Numbered from the stretch's first letter, positions 1 to 8,979 are shown. The stretch: DNA of 64,000 bases from Cohnella luojiensis (GCF_004564235.1 NZ_SOMN01000009.1:1-64000), one strand, 5' to 3'. Notes: generated by a model not told the origin, from the letters alone. Numbers and translations are program-made.

Positions 1-1642
1 CTTCTGCAAGGGGGTGTTCAGAATTACGCTCGGCGGAGCCAATCCATCCAAGCAGCTGTTCGCGATTCGATTCTTGAACGACGTCTATATCCGTTAATTC
101 CGGCTTCCCTTTGGTGACCGTTCCCGTTTTATCGAGTATGATCGCGTTTATCCGATGCGTCGTTTCAAGATGTTCTCCGCCTTTGAATAATATCCCGAGT
201 TCGGCTGCACGTCCCGAGCCTGCCATAATTGAAGTAGGGGTTGCAAGACCAAGCGCGCAAGGACAAGCAATAACAAGCACGGCTATCGCTTTCTCTAAAG
301 CGCCGGAGAAATTTCCACTATCCACTCCGAAGTACCAAACAAGAAATGTAACCACTGCAATTCCAACAACAATGGGAACGAATATACCCGAAATGACGTC
401 CGCAACTCGTTGAATAGGTGCCTTAGAACCTTGCGCTTCTTCGACGACTTTAATAATTTGGGCGAGCGCCGTCTCTTTACCGACTTTGGTTGCTCGGATT
501 TTCAGGACCCCGTTTTTGTTCAAAGCTGCACCGATAACCGGATCTCCTCCGCGTTTCTCGACGGGAATACTCTCGCCTGTCAGCATCGATTCGTCAACGG
601 CCGATACCCCCTCGACGACTTCGCCGTCTACCGGAATTTTTTCCCCCGGTTTCACGATGAACACATCTCCAACAACAACTTCTTCCACGGGCACAATGAT
701 TTCTTGACCGTTTCGTATGACTAAAGCTGTCTTAGCTTGCAAGCCCATCAAGGTTTTGATTGCTTCCGAGGAACGTCCCTTGGCCATCGCTTCGAACAAT
801 TTACCCATAACAATCAAGGTAATTAATACCGAACTCGTCTCGTAATACATATCCACTTGGTGGTGAGCGTTTCCGATTGATTGCAAGGTTAAGTATAGGC
901 TATAAAAATAAGCTGCCGAAGTGCCAAGCGCTACGAGAACGTCCATATTCGCGCTTCCGTTACGCAGTGCCTTATAAGCGCCGATGTAGAATGGTTTGCC
1001 AATGACAAACTGAACGGGAGTCGCGAGGATCAGTTGAAACCATGGGTTCATGAAGAGCTCCGGTACCCAAATCCAAGATGTGAATGAGAAATGACCCACC
1101 ATAGCCCATAATAAGGGTAAGGACAAGATAGCGGAAATCAGCAGCTTACGCTTCTGTTTACGTATTTCTTTCTGCCTGCGATCTCCTGCATCCTTTACTT
1201 CCTCTTTTGGGTTCGCTTTATACCCGAGATGCTCTACTTTCTTGATCATATCGGGAATCGTAACGCTTGAAGGAGAAAATTCTATATGAGCGGACTCCAA
1301 TGCCAAATTCACGGTTGCTTTATGAATACCCGGCATTTTATTGAGTCCTTTTTCAATCCGAGTCGCACAAGCCGCGCAAGTCATGCCGCCAATTTCAAAT
1401 TCAACCGATTCTTTCGCGGTGCCATAACCGAGATCCTGAACTTTCTGCTCAAGCTTACTCAGATCCACTTTACCTGGATCATAACTGACGGATGCTTGCT
1501 CCAATGTAAAATTCACTGTTGCCTGGGATACGCCGTCAAGCTTGGTCAGCCCTTTCTCTATTCGGTTTGCGCAAGCCGCGCAAGTCATTCCCGTGATCTG
1601 CAGAGTTGTTTGTTCGCTTCGAGCGGATTCTGCTGTACTCAT
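1..1642 (-). CDS. copA: Copper-exporting P1B-type ATPase CopA (3' end outside window)
   Basis: Exports Cu(I) from the cytoplasm using ATP. The visible 547 residues hold two N-terminal heavy-metal-associated domains, each with a GMTCAAC metal site (about residues 18 and 87), followed by membrane helices, the TGES actuator motif (about 355), the CPC transport motif in ACPCALG (about 459) and the DKTGT phosphorylation motif (about 500). The ATP-binding C-terminus lies beyond base 1. The ATG at 1642 follows a GAGGTGAT ribosome site. The gene has its own promoter region with a CsoR-like palindrome and is separated from copZ by a terminator. Assignment by motifs is secure. Confidence 0.97.
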   Translation of the reverse strand, partial: MSTAESARSEQTTLQITGMTCAACANRIEKGLTKLDGVSQATVNFTLEQASVSYDPGKVDLSKLEQKVQDLGYGTAKESVEFEIGGMTCAACATRIEKGLNKMPGIHKATVNLALESAHIEFSPSSVTIPDMIKKVEHLGYKANPKEEVKDAGDRRQKEIRKQKRKLLISAILSLPLLWAMVGHFSFTSWIWVPELFMNPWFQLILATPVQFVIGKPFYIGAYKALRNGSANMDVLVALGTSAAYFYSLYLTLQSIGNAHHQVDMYYETSSVLITLIVMGKLFEAMAKGRSSEAIKTLMGLQAKTALVIRNGQEIIVPVEEVVVGDVFIVKPGEKIPVDGEVVEGVSAVDESMLTGESIPVEKRGGDPVIGAALNKNGVLKIRATKVGKETALAQIIKVVEEAQGSKAPIQRVADVISGIFVPIVVGIAVVTFLVWYFGVDSGNFSGALEKAIAVLVIACPCALGLATPTSIMAGSGRAAELGILFKGGEHLETTHRINAIILDKTGTVTKGKPELTDIDVVQESNREQLLGWIGSAERNSEHPLAE

Positions 1643-1665
1643 GATTATCACCTCTATTTATTTAT

Positions 1666-1684
1666 TATACCCACATAGGGTATA
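1666..1684. promoter_or_regulatory. CsoR-like operator upstream of copA
   Basis: The perfect inverted repeat TATACCC-ACATA-GGGTATA lies 24 bp upstream of the copA start codon. Its TACCC...GGGTA half-sites match the known style of CsoR operators and the palindrome in front of csoR in this window. Copper-dependent derepression of copA by CsoR is inferred. Confidence 0.8.
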
Positions 1685-1693
1685 ATTATTTTC

Positions 1694-1723
1694 AAAAAGA
1701 AGGAGCCATCTTCAGATGACTCC
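1694..1723 (-). terminator. Terminator after copZ
   Basis: GGAGCCATC and GATGACTCC form a 9-bp stem with one mismatch around a TTCA loop. On the minus strand it is followed by TTCTTTTTG, as expected for a rho-independent terminator closing csoR-copZ. Confidence 0.7.
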
Positions 1724-1731
1724 GAATATAA

Positions 1732-1932
1732 TTATACGACATCGTAACCTTGATCCTCTATTGCCTCTTTGATTGCAGAAACCGTAACTTTGGTCTCATC
1801 ATAATCTACAGTTACCGAATTACTTCCAAGGTCCACCTTTGCGTCGGTACCCAGTTTTTTTAAAGCGCCTTCTACCGAATTCACGCAATGTCCGCAAGAC
1901 ATACCCTGTACATTTAAAGTGATATTAGTCAT
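1732..1932 (-). CDS. copZ: Copper chaperone CopZ
   Basis: A 66-residue heavy-metal-associated protein with the Cu(I)-binding motif GMSCGHC near residue 10. It carries copper to CopA and to the CsoR regulator. The ATG at 1932 is chosen because GGAGGG stands 6 bases before it; a longer in-frame start at 1947 would place that ribosome site inside the gene. csoR ends 20 bp upstream, so the two are probably cotranscribed, and a terminator follows. The length is normal for the family. Confidence 0.95.
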   Translation of the reverse strand: MTNITLNVQGMSCGHCVNSVEGALKKLGTDAKVDLGSNSVTVDYDETKVTVSAIKEAIEDQGYDVV

Positions 1933-1952
1933 TCTAAATCCCTCCATAGTGG

Positions 1953-2285
1953 TTATTTCATTAATTTATTAACCGTTACCAGAAGCTCATCGATGACTTC
2001 ATGATCCCCAGATTGAATTCTTTCGACGACACAACTTTTCATGTGACCCTCGAGTAATAACCTGCCCACACTATTTAGTGCAGATTGAGCGGCTGCGATT
2101 TGATTTAAGACGTCGTCACAGTAAGTATCTTTCTCAATCAATCCCTTGATTCCTCGAATTTGACCTTCGATTCGATTTAGTCGGGAAATCAGATTTGATT
2201 TCATTTTATCCGAGTGGTGGCTTTTTCTTTCACCTTCGCTAGAACAACAGTCTTCGTCTTGCAAATTATCAATAGTATGTTCCAC
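1953..2285 (-). CDS. csoR: Copper-sensing repressor CsoR
   Basis: A 110-residue CsoR/RcnR-family repressor. The Cu(I) ligands are present as Cys56 (YCDDV), His81 and Cys85 (GHMKSC), and the RLNRIEGQIRGI region is typical of the family. The start is taken as GTG at 2285, preceded by AGAGGTG. A longer frame opening at ATG 2324 would begin inside the palindromic operator. The N-terminal tail has an extra CC pair and HH pair, which could modulate metal binding but is common tail variation. It heads the csoR-copZ unit and is probably autoregulated. Confidence 0.94.
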   Translation of the reverse strand: MEHTIDNLQDEDCCSSEGERKSHHSDKMKSNLISRLNRIEGQIRGIKGLIEKDTYCDDVLNQIAAAQSALNSVGRLLLEGHMKSCVVERIQSGDHEVIDELLVTVNKLMK

Positions 2286-2313
2286 CAGTGCATCACCTCT
2301 TGATTCGATTATA

Positions 2314-2333
2314 GGGTACCCCATTAGGGTATG
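2314..2333. promoter_or_regulatory. CsoR-like operator upstream of csoR
   Basis: TACCCCATTAGGGTA (2317-2331) is an inverted repeat with TACCC/GGGTA half-sites, 32 bp upstream of the proposed GTG start of csoR. It resembles the palindrome in front of copA, so both promoters are probably CsoR targets. Confidence 0.75.
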
Positions 2334-2507
2334 TCAAATACATAATACATTTTTATTTTACACACATAACCGAAGTATTTCTTTTTAGGTTGTACGGCCA
2401 TTCGCCTGTTAGGCTGGATATTAACGAGTCTTTTTCTTGAACGGTTACATTATTTTTTCGGATAACGTTCCGAATAGGTTATCCTTTCATTATCGACAAC
2501 ATAATTA

Positions 2508-2540
2508 CAAAAAACCAGCTGACGCAGCTTTAATGCTGGT
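2508..2540 (-). terminator. Terminator of the NlpC/P60 gene
   Basis: ACCAGC (2514-2519) pairs with GCTGGT (2535-2540). On the minus strand the stem is followed by a run of T residues, 31 bp beyond the stop codon of the hydrolase gene. Confidence 0.65.
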
Positions 2541-2570
2541 CAACTGTTGGTATTTGCTTTTATTAGTGCC

Positions 2571-3074
2571 TTATATCACACGGCGTGCCGTAACATATTG
2601 TTTTTTCCAATAGGAGGAGCCAAGACTTGAAATCTTAACAGCCTTACCTGAGGCGCCGATCATTTTGTTATTCCCCATATAAATGCCTACATGACCGATC
2701 TTCCCCGGGCGGCCTGGATCCTTAAAGAACACGAGGTCCCCATTCTTCAAGTTCGCTTTGGCTACTTTAACACCTTTCGTGGACTGTGCTGATGAAGTCC
2801 GTGGCAGAGAAATTCCGTTCTTTTTAAAGATATATTGGGTATATGAGGAGCAATCGAAAGCGTATGTAACGCCCGCAGGAGCACCAAAAAGATATTTTAC
2901 CCCCAAGTATTTTGTGCCTGTACTAATGATTTTATTTTCTTTCATTTTATTTTCACTCTTCATTACGTGGGCTTCCACTTTGCCAGTTTGTCCGAAGCCG
3001 AGAGCGGTTAGCCCAATAACCGAGCATATACTTACACTAATAACTTTACGGATAAGTCGTTTGTTCATTAACAC
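2571..3074 (-). CDS. Secreted NlpC/P60 cell-wall endopeptidase
   Basis: A 167-residue secreted protein that likely cleaves gamma-D-glutamyl to diamino-acid bonds in peptidoglycan stem peptides. Residues 1-35 form a signal peptide (basic start, hydrophobic core, cleavage near VEA). The rest is a single NlpC/P60 domain with the catalytic Cys75 in FDCSSY and a His in GHVGIY. No SH3 or LysM binding domain is present. GTG at 3074 lies 10 bases after GGAGGG; ATG at 3068 is also possible. It stands alone with its own terminator and has no clear link to the neighbouring copper genes. Confidence 0.9.
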   Translation of the reverse strand: MLMNKRLIRKVISVSICSVIGLTALGFGQTGKVEAHVMKSENKMKENKIISTGTKYLGVKYLFGAPAGVTYAFDCSSYTQYIFKKNGISLPRTSSAQSTKGVKVAKANLKNGDLVFFKDPGRPGKIGHVGIYMGNNKMIGASGKAVKISSLGSSYWKKQYVTARRVI

Positions 3075-3527
3075 TTAAGTAAATCCCTCCATCTTGTTTG
3101 AGTCAGCGGTGTTGAAATCATCTTACCAGAATCAAAACACCCTAATCATTTCCAAGGAGAGAGAAACTCCTGTTATAACAGGTGAAAATGCTCTTTATTA
3201 GAGTTCAATGAGAGTTTGTTCAGAGATAAATGACAAAAATAAGAAGCTGCAATCTTGCTTCTTCGCGACTTCTACCTTATTAGCGAGACTCAACGTTGTT
3301 CAATATCAAAGTCCGCTCACTTTTAAAAGACTTCCCCGAAATATGCAAATTTATTGTGATTGATTTAACACTTGTATAAGCGTTTCCTCAACCCATGAGC
3401 TACTTTCAATAATTCCGGATCATCCAGGAACGCCACAAGAGTTGAGGGTTTCGGCAATCCGATCTTAGTTGCCCCGCCAGCTTACCAAATCACGCCAACT
3501 ATATAACTAACAAAACGAAAAAATAAA
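3075..3527. other. Intergenic stretch with a short coding-like relic
   Basis: No intact gene. The minus strand from about 3480 to 3370 can be read as GATKIGLPKPSTLVAFLDD and continues for some 17 further residues to a stop. This looks like the C-terminus of a lost protein, but I cannot name its family. Nothing else is evident. Confidence 0.35.
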
Positions 3528-3577
3528 ACACCTCCGCTTGAATCGCTCAATCACGATTCAGTGGAGGTGTTTTTTTA
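3528..3577. terminator. Bidirectional terminator after azoreductase copy 1
   Basis: ACACCTCC (3528-3535) pairs with GGAGGTGT (3563-3570), with further pairing of TTGAATCG and CGATTCAG inside. T-runs flank both sides. A diverged copy of the same hairpin follows the second azoreductase at 19.76 kb. Confidence 0.8.
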
Positions 3578-3594
3578 GTTAAAGTTACCTGTCA

Positions 3595-4236
3595 TTAAAA
3601 TTTTTTAGCTGCTTCGTGAGCTCGTTTTATAGCATTTTCTTTAATGGTCGACGCTTGATCTGGTGTTGAAGCTATGCCTTCAATTAAGATGCCTTCAAAC
3701 GAAGAAACGCCTAAAAATTCCATAACGACTCCTAAGTGACGATGACCCATTTCATATTCTGCATAAGGTCCTCCTTGCGAATATACCATTCCGCTTGCTT
3801 GAATATGGAAAGCCTTTTTACCTTCAAGTAGACCGATAAGACCTACATCAGGAGCATATTTGAATGTTTTACCTGAAACACATACTGAATCAATGTAAAC
3901 CTTCATAATCGGAGGGAAATGAAAATTCCATAAAGGATTAACAAATACATATTTATCGGCAGCCACAAATTGATCTACAAGTTCGCCAAGGCGACTAACT
4001 TTTGCTTTTTCTTCAGCACTCAACTGCTCGAAATCGGTACCAGAGCTTAATTTCCCCCATCCACTAAATACATCTGCGTCTATTTGAGGAATATTCATTT
4101 GATAAAGATCAAGATTCACGATCTCATCATTGGGGTTAGCTACCCGATATGCATCTATAAACTCTTTACCGACAGCTAAGCTAACTGATTTACTATGATC
4201 ATGAGGGTGAGCTGTAATATACAATACTTTTGCCAT
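3595..4236 (-). CDS. FMN-dependent NADH:quinone oxidoreductase / azoreductase, copy 1
   Basis: A 213-residue flavodoxin-fold enzyme of the AzoR/AcpD family, which reduces quinones and azo compounds with NADH through FMN. The N-terminus ([15 protein letters not shown]) holds the flavin phosphate loop, and [12 protein letters not shown] plus the [14 protein letters not shown] region are typical of the family. The start follows a GAGGAG ribosome site. A near-identical copy lies at 19832-20473: only about eleven residues differ, clustered at the C-terminus (RAHEAAKKF against EARDWAKRF). Such enzymes limit quinone and thiol stress, which fits a copper locus. Flanking sequence is also duplicated. 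Confidence 0.92.
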   Translation of the reverse strand: MAKVLYITAHPHDHSKSVSLAVGKEFIDAYRVANPNDEIVNLDLYQMNIPQIDADVFSGWGKLSSGTDFEQLSAEEKAKVSRLGELVDQFVAADKYVFVNPLWNFHFPPIMKVYIDSVCVSGKTFKYAPDVGLIGLLEGKKAFHIQASGMVYSQGGPYAEYEMGHRHLGVVMEFLGVSSFEGILIEGIASTPDQASTIKENAIKRAHEAAKKF

Positions 4237-4309
4237 TTTAGTTCTCTCCTCTTTTCTACTTTTAATGTTCCCAAATGACTTAATTATTCTTTACATGACC
4301 AGCTGATCG

Positions 4310-5130
4310 CATAACTTTTCAGGTGGATCCTATTCTCGTCGACGGTTAAACGCTTGTCCTTATGCGCCCTATACTTGATTACTTAGGTGCCAGCATCTAC
4401 TTGGGATAATGATTCCCGAAAGGTCACAGCAAATAAAGAAGATCTTTTACATATCAGATCGGAGAAATAAAGGCTTATAAAAGTCAGGAGCGCTTGCAGC
4501 TAACTTGCCTCGAACAATTATGAACGGGTTCACGTTGATTCCTCAACGTTTAATAAGCGAAACCATAAGTGGCCATCAAACGGCACGCACTCCAGTAGAG
4601 ACACCATTTCTACTTCTACTGATTATGAGACAACAATTGAATATACGTTCAACTTCGTGAAACCCCCGACAGCCGATATGACAATCATCCGGTTGATCGA
4701 TGATTCCCAAAGGAGAAAAGATACACGTTATCAAGGCCCTGATGGAGTAATAAATGATCATACAGCTACCGGAAAATTTATCGTTCTATCACCTCCACTC
4801 ACGTTTACCCTTCGAACATATAACGACGCTGCGATTCATTATGTGACAAGGAGTGATACTTTTAGTCAGCGCAAAGGCCACGTAATCATCTACAGCATAG
4901 TTGAACCAGAAAAGGAGAATGGTATGAACCCCCGTTCCAATGCTTGATGTATCTGTTCGGACAGCTCCAGCAGTTACCCGATCTAAAGGATCCGAAAGCG
5001 TTATACAGCTTGCATCCATTGTCGTCAACTCTACCGTTGAATTACAGAATTAATGGTTTGCCGGTCGCTTAGCAGGAACTTTTTATTTGATTTGGAGGTT
5101 TATTAGGGCTATTGAGAAGAAAGGTTAATC
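4310..5130. pseudogene. Decayed sequence duplicated at 20.64-21.23 kb and 19.23-19.34 kb
   Basis: No intact gene between azoreductase 1 and the cupredoxin. From about 4310 to 4890 the DNA matches 20.64-21.20 kb, with small indels that shift the frame. The plus-strand translation includes FVKPPTADMTIIRLIDDSQ and GKFIVLSPPLTF, clearly once coding, but I do not recognise the family. Near 5070-5130 the plus strand encodes AGTFYLIWRFIRAIEKKG then a stop, matching a second relic at 19.29 kb. Confidence 0.7.
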
Positions 5131-5151
5131 CTTAAACTAAAAAACCACGAT

Positions 5152-5177
5152 AAAAAACACCGGGTAAATACCCAGTG
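5152..5177 (-). terminator. Terminator of the MCO-ZIP-cupredoxin operon
   Basis: CACCGGGTA and TACCCAGTG form a stem with one mismatch (5158-5177). On the minus strand it is followed by TTTTTT, 16 bp beyond the cupredoxin stop codon. Confidence 0.85.
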
Positions 5178-5192
5178 CTGTGTACTGCTGTT

Positions 5193-5570
5193 TTATTTGC
5201 CGATCATGACCTTGGCGATCATTCCAGCTTCTGTATGCCCGGGCAATGTGCATTTTGCCTGAACAACCTTCTCTTCTTTCACGTCTAATTCCAACGTGAC
5301 AGACTCACCCGGCTGAATCAGTCCGGAATCAATGCCGAACTCCGGAATCACAAAATTATGAACGTTCATGCCTTTATTTTTGATTGTGACCTTCGGAGCA
5401 GTATCTGTTTTTGTTAAACGGATCTCACCTGTACCGATCGAGTACTCTTTCAGAGCAACCTCGACTTCGTTCGCATTTTTGGATGCGGCTGCGGATGAAC
5501 ATCCAGAAACCATCAAAGCAATTCCTATAGAAAGAAAAATGAAACTCATTGCTCTCTTCAATTCAAACAT
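5193..5570 (-). CDS. Cupredoxin-like lipoprotein
   Basis: A 125-residue lipoprotein with a signal peptide and lipobox (LMVSGC) and one cupredoxin domain. The type-1 copper ligands are visible: His in NVHNFVIPEF, then Cys, His and Met in KCTLPGHTEAGM. It is probably anchored on the outer membrane face and binds or transfers copper or electrons. It is the last gene of the operon with the ZIP protein and the multicopper oxidase, 26 bp after the ZIP gene, so an electron or copper hand-off to the oxidase is plausible. The start is uncertain: ATG at 5570 sits very close to AAAGGG, and the TTG three codons later has better spacing. Confidence 0.88.
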   Translation of the reverse strand: MFELKRAMSFIFLSIGIALMVSGCSSAAASKNANEVEVALKEYSIGTGEIRLTKTDTAPKVTIKNKGMNVHNFVIPEFGIDSGLIQPGESVTLELDVKEEKVVQAKCTLPGHTEAGMIAKVMIGK

Positions 5571-5596
5571 TCCCTTTCACCGCCAAATAATTGAAA

Positions 5597-6802
5597 TTAT
5601 CCTGCCACAAATAGTGCGGTCAAATACATAAGCAAGAAACCTGCGGCCAACCCGATCCAATTCGGAGCAGCTTGAAGCTTTGTTGCCAATCGATCGCCGC
5701 GAATCAAGCCCCAGCATTCAACGATGACCTGTAATATTGCGCCCGTTGCGATTCCGAAAAAGATTGTGGCCAGTACTGGAGAATACGCAAAGCCTCCGAT
5801 CATTCCTCCGAAGACTGTAGGAACTCCCGCCAACAGCCCCATCAGAATAAGATGAACCCAGTTGATCTTTTGTTTTGCTCCCGGAGCAAGAATCGCAATA
5901 CCTTCGGTTACGTTATGGACGGTGAACCCAAGAATCAGCAGCGTCCCTAGTGTGACTTCACCGAGAACGAATGCTGAGCCGATCGCAAGTCCTTCCCCCA
6001 TATTGTGGATACCTATCCCCAAAGCAATCATATAGGAAAGAAGAAGCCCGCTGGAAGAAATTCGTCCTTTGCCTTTTTTGACAAGTGCTTCGATTCCGAC
6101 AATTCCGAAAAAACCAATTCCGATCGCCATTATGAATAGCGGAACGCCGTGAAAAACGCTCGGAACTTTTCCGGCCAACTCCAGACCTTCCAAGATCGTA
6201 TCGATTCCAAGGAAAGCCAAAACCCCGACCGTCAAAGCAACCAAAAAGGATATGCTCTTCTCTCCGATTTTTCTGAGGATCGGTAGCCAAAGAAATCCCA
6301 GAAAAATCGGGATGATCCCGACGTAAGCCCCCATGAGGAAAAACGTTTTGATGTAGTCCCAAGAAACCGTCGGAGTCGAGATGGCTGCCGGCACTTCAAA
6401 GTCGAATATGAATGCGTTGGCCGTATAAGTCCCGATTACATAAGGCTTCCCTTCTTCCCACATATAAGGAATCGTGATCGTTGCCGTATTCAATCGGCCC
6501 AAAGTATTACTTGGCGAAATCTCGTACTGGTGTATAAAGGCGCCATTGACCAAAACATTCGTGATCGTCAGTTCATCAGGGCCTGTATTCCTCAACTTGA
6601 CTTGAATTTCATTCGGATGAAACTCTATTTTCGTCGCCGATAATTCATCTGCCGGAATCTCGGGGGTATTAAAGAGGTTAGAACCGTTCCCCAACAGCCA
6701 ATAGATCATAAGACCGAGCAGCACTAAAGGAAGCAGCGCGGCAATCACCAAACGATACGGACTGCCAGACTTTGTTTGTGGATTTGTCATCAGATTCGCC
6801 AT
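5597..6802 (-). CDS. ZIP-family divalent metal transporter with extracytoplasmic beta domain
   Basis: A 401-residue membrane protein. Helix 1 (about 17-38) is followed by an exported beta-rich segment of about 105 residues that looks like an immunoglobulin- or cupredoxin-type fold without copper ligands. About eight helices with ZIP signatures follow: HNMGEGLAIG near residue 268 and HNVTEGIAI about 30 residues later, the metal-binding helices of ZIP importers. It probably moves Zn, Fe or Mn. The ATG follows GGAGGG. It lies 21 bp after the multicopper oxidase and 26 bp before the cupredoxin. The extra exported domain is unusual for ZIP proteins and may dock the oxidase or cupredoxin. Confidence 0.88.
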   Translation of the reverse strand: MANLMTNPQTKSGSPYRLVIAALLPLVLLGLMIYWLLGNGSNLFNTPEIPADELSATKIEFHPNEIQVKLRNTGPDELTITNVLVNGAFIHQYEISPSNTLGRLNTATITIPYMWEEGKPYVIGTYTANAFIFDFEVPAAISTPTVSWDYIKTFFLMGAYVGIIPIFLGFLWLPILRKIGEKSISFLVALTVGVLAFLGIDTILEGLELAGKVPSVFHGVPLFIMAIGIGFFGIVGIEALVKKGKGRISSSGLLLSYMIALGIGIHNMGEGLAIGSAFVLGEVTLGTLLILGFTVHNVTEGIAILAPGAKQKINWVHLILMGLLAGVPTVFGGMIGGFAYSPVLATIFFGIATGAILQVIVECWGLIRGDRLATKLQAAPNWIGLAAGFLLMYLTALFVAG

Positions 6803-6823
6803 TTTGATCCCTCCTTCAATCGA

Positions 6824-7813
6824 TTATTCGGTTACTTGAAACAATCCCATCCAACCTAAATCGGAAAACTCGCTCTGATGCGCATGGAACATATATTTCC
6901 CTGGGTACTTATAAGTCATCTCGATGATGCCGCGCTGACCTTGGGCCAAAATGACGTTGTCCGTTATTTCATCAGGCTCTATCTTGGTACCGTTTCGATA
7001 AAAGTTAAACATGTTGCCATGAGTATGGAACGAGTTGATCGGATCAATTTCCGTCATGTTGACCAAGTAAATCCGAATCGGTTCGCCCACTTTGAATTGA
7101 ATCGGATTGTGCATATATTCGAATGCTTTGCCGTTAACGGTATAAAATTCATTCCCTTCGCCGTCCAAATCAACATCATAGCTGTTCATGACCATAACAT
7201 ATTCCTTTGCGGGAGAACGGGGCGTCTTCGGATCGATAATGAACGTACCGTACATGCCTTGGTTAATATGTGCTTTTACATGATCCTGGTGACAGTGGTA
7301 CAGATATAACCCGGGCAATTCAGCCGTAAATTCATAGACATAACTGCCTCCGGGTGCAACCGTCTCGAATACGCCATCCATATTCGCGGGATGAATTCCA
7401 TGCAAATGAATCGTGTGCGGCATACTGCCTTTGTTCGTAAATTTAATTTTGAGATAATCGCCCTCTGTTACGCGGATCGTGGGCCCCGGCACTGTCCCAT
7501 TATAGGTCCAAACCGGAAATTCGACGCCGTCCGAAACTTCCATCATCCGGTCTTCCGCAACGATTTCAAATTCTTTGATCGTCTGGCCGTTAGGCCCAAC
7601 CGATTTCTTTCCATAATCGAATTTTGTCGGATCGAGCGGAGTAGCATTCGGCATTTCGCCGCTGGCTGTATTCGTTTCATGCTCCTTACCGTGTTCAGAC
7701 GAATGATTCTTTGCTTGAACTTGCTGATTCTCTGTGGGAAGAAAAAAATAGACGCTTCCGACAACGGCAATGATCGCAGCAAAGACTGCAATAATCCATA
7801 ATGTTTTTTTCAT
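6824..7813 (-). CDS. Membrane-anchored two-domain multicopper oxidase
   Basis: About 329 residues with an N-terminal membrane anchor and a linker rich in His, Glu and Ser, then two cupredoxin domains. The copper motifs are HTIHLHGIH and YHCHQDHV...GMYG in domain 1, and SFHTHGNMF and FHAHQSEFSDLGWMG in domain 2. The HCH tripeptide and four His pairs support a trinuclear site between subunits, as in two-domain laccase-like oxidases, with the type-1 Cys only in domain 1. Copper nitrite reductase is less likely because it lacks HCH. The start at 7813 is chosen over 7843 because a purine-rich ribosome site precedes it. First gene of the operon; it may oxidise Cu(I), Mn(II) or Fe(II). Confidence 0.88.
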   Translation of the reverse strand: MKKTLWIIAVFAAIIAVVGSVYFFLPTENQQVQAKNHSSEHGKEHETNTASGEMPNATPLDPTKFDYGKKSVGPNGQTIKEFEIVAEDRMMEVSDGVEFPVWTYNGTVPGPTIRVTEGDYLKIKFTNKGSMPHTIHLHGIHPANMDGVFETVAPGGSYVYEFTAELPGLYLYHCHQDHVKAHINQGMYGTFIIDPKTPRSPAKEYVMVMNSYDVDLDGEGNEFYTVNGKAFEYMHNPIQFKVGEPIRIYLVNMTEIDPINSFHTHGNMFNFYRNGTKIEPDEITDNVILAQGQRGIIEMTYKYPGKYMFHAHQSEFSDLGWMGLFQVTE

Positions 7814-7886
7814 TGTCCCCTTCACTCTCCTAATAATCTTCATGGGAATAATTTTCTTTTAACTACTATTTTGTCCCAATGAAATT

Positions 7887-7968
7887 AAGTTTCCCTAGTA
7901 CAACTTTTACCACAAAAAAATAAGACTCCCTTTTCTTCGCCTCAACCAAATAAGTTTCCCTAGTGCAA
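7887..7968 (-). promoter_or_regulatory. Paired direct repeats upstream of the multicopper oxidase operon
   Basis: AAGTTTCCCTAGTACAA (7887-7903) and AAGTTTCCCTAGTGCAA (7952-7968) differ by one base and start 65 bp apart. On the minus strand each reads TTGYACTAGGGAAACTT. From memory this resembles operators bound by Bacillus MntR. A decayed MntR-like gene lies just downstream on the plus strand. Control by manganese or a related metal is inferred, not shown. Confidence 0.6.
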
Positions 7969-8067
7969 ATTATATGCTCTATGCCAAGAGTTTGCAATAG
8001 TTTTTTCACGCAAAGATCGAATAATAATTTCCTCTGAATCACTTGCTCTTTATTTTTTTATTGCCCG

Positions 8068-8260
8068 ATCGACATTGCCTCAGAATTGAATCTTGCGCCT
8101 TCTTCCATCACTCGTATGCTGCAGAAATTGGACGAGTACGGATATGTGGTGTATGAAAAATACCGAGGAATCGTCCTCACTGCAAAAGGCAAAAAAATAG
8201 CTCAAGCTAAAGCTAATAAAACACCAAACGCTTGACGAATTCCTGAGGATAATCGAATGA
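8068..8260 (+). pseudogene. Relic of an MntR/DtxR-family metalloregulator
   Basis: The plus strand encodes [20 protein letters not shown] followed by [23 protein letters not shown], the winged-helix DNA-binding domain of MntR-like repressors. The frame then ends at TGA 8233. The next expected residues (LDEFLRIIE) continue in another frame from 8231. The N-terminus and the whole metal-binding and dimerisation domain are gone. It lies beside a pair of repeats that could have been its operators. Confidence 0.75.
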
Positions 8261-8263
8261 AGG

Positions 8264-8662
8264 TTAGCTCCTAACGATACTCCGAATATATGCTGTCACA
8301 TTGCCCAGGCAGCAAGCACCTTGCGGGTTATTGACTTCTCAACCACAGCGATTAGCCTGTACTTGTTCTCTGATATGGTCAATGGGATGTTGATTTGTTT
8401 CAATAGCTTGTGTTAGACGTCTCTTGTCCAGTCGAAGCAATAGCAAACAGGCACATCCATCGCATTGCTCTTTTGGAACACCGAAATTTTAAGAGTACCA
8501 TTGCCAAGGGTTTGCGAACCGCTGAAATAAACCACATCGCATGAGTGAGTGGGGCAAAAAGCATATGACGATTCAGGTTGGATGGTTTCTAGCGCTGAAG
8601 CATTAAGCAATGCTTTGAGCGTAATAAGCGGAACACTTTTCCCTTGTTCTTGTCCTCCTACA
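8264..8662 (-). pseudogene. Broken [2Fe-2S]/zinc CopZ-type copper chaperone gene
   Basis: The minus strand encodes a relic of the cysteine-rich copper chaperone family with a zinc- and [2Fe-2S]-binding module. One frame gives KSVPLITLKALLNASALE, AFCPTHSCDVVYFS and VPVCYCFDWTRD, then stops at 8413. The rest (LTQAIETNQHPIDHIREQV, then NNPQGACCLGNVTAYIRSIV) lies in another frame, with TGA where a second Cys codon is expected. The N-terminal CPxC motif is also lost. At least one frameshift and one nonsense change make a functional product unlikely. Confidence 0.72.
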
Positions 8663-8781
8663 GCTCACACGAACTGTCGTAGGATAAGAAATATACTTTT
8701 TATCGGACTCTAACAATATGGAGCTTGAGAGCCCAGTTAGGATTTAACAACATCGTAACCTTGACTAACCGCTTACCTCCA

Positions 8782-8890
8782 TTACTTCTTGCCGGCCAAC
8801 CAGTTGGTGATATTGACAATCTCATCCTCCGTCAGTGTTCCTTCAAATTTTGGCATCCTGCCGCTGACATGAAAGGCAATTCTGTTTATA
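8782..8890 (-). pseudogene. Internally deleted c-type cytochrome relic
   Basis: The minus strand encodes YKQNCLSC, then out of frame GRMPKFEGTLTEDEIVNITN and WLAGKK followed by a stop. This matches the ends of the intact cytochrome at 10395-10757 (QNCLSCH and GMPPFDGRLTEDEIINITNW), with the middle deleted. It is a truncated paralogue, probably from a local duplication. Confidence 0.8.
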
Positions 8891-8940
8891 TTAGTTTATG
8901 TATCATTAGTAGGAAGATTTATGGAGAAAGGATGCGAAAA

Positions 8941-8966
8941 AAACAACAACGCCCCAAATTGGGGCG
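8941..8966 (-). terminator. Terminator of the duplicated-module membrane protein gene
   Basis: CGCCCC-AAATT-GGGGCG (8950-8966) forms a compact GC stem. On the minus strand it is followed by TTGTTGTTTTTTTC, 13 bp beyond the stop codon. Confidence 0.85.
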
Positions 8967-8979
8967 CTCATCACGGATT

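Noticed and set aside
6824..7813. Copper nitrite reductase
   Set aside because: The type-1 segment reads HCHQDH instead of the HCAP-like form, and His pairs fit a multicopper oxidase.
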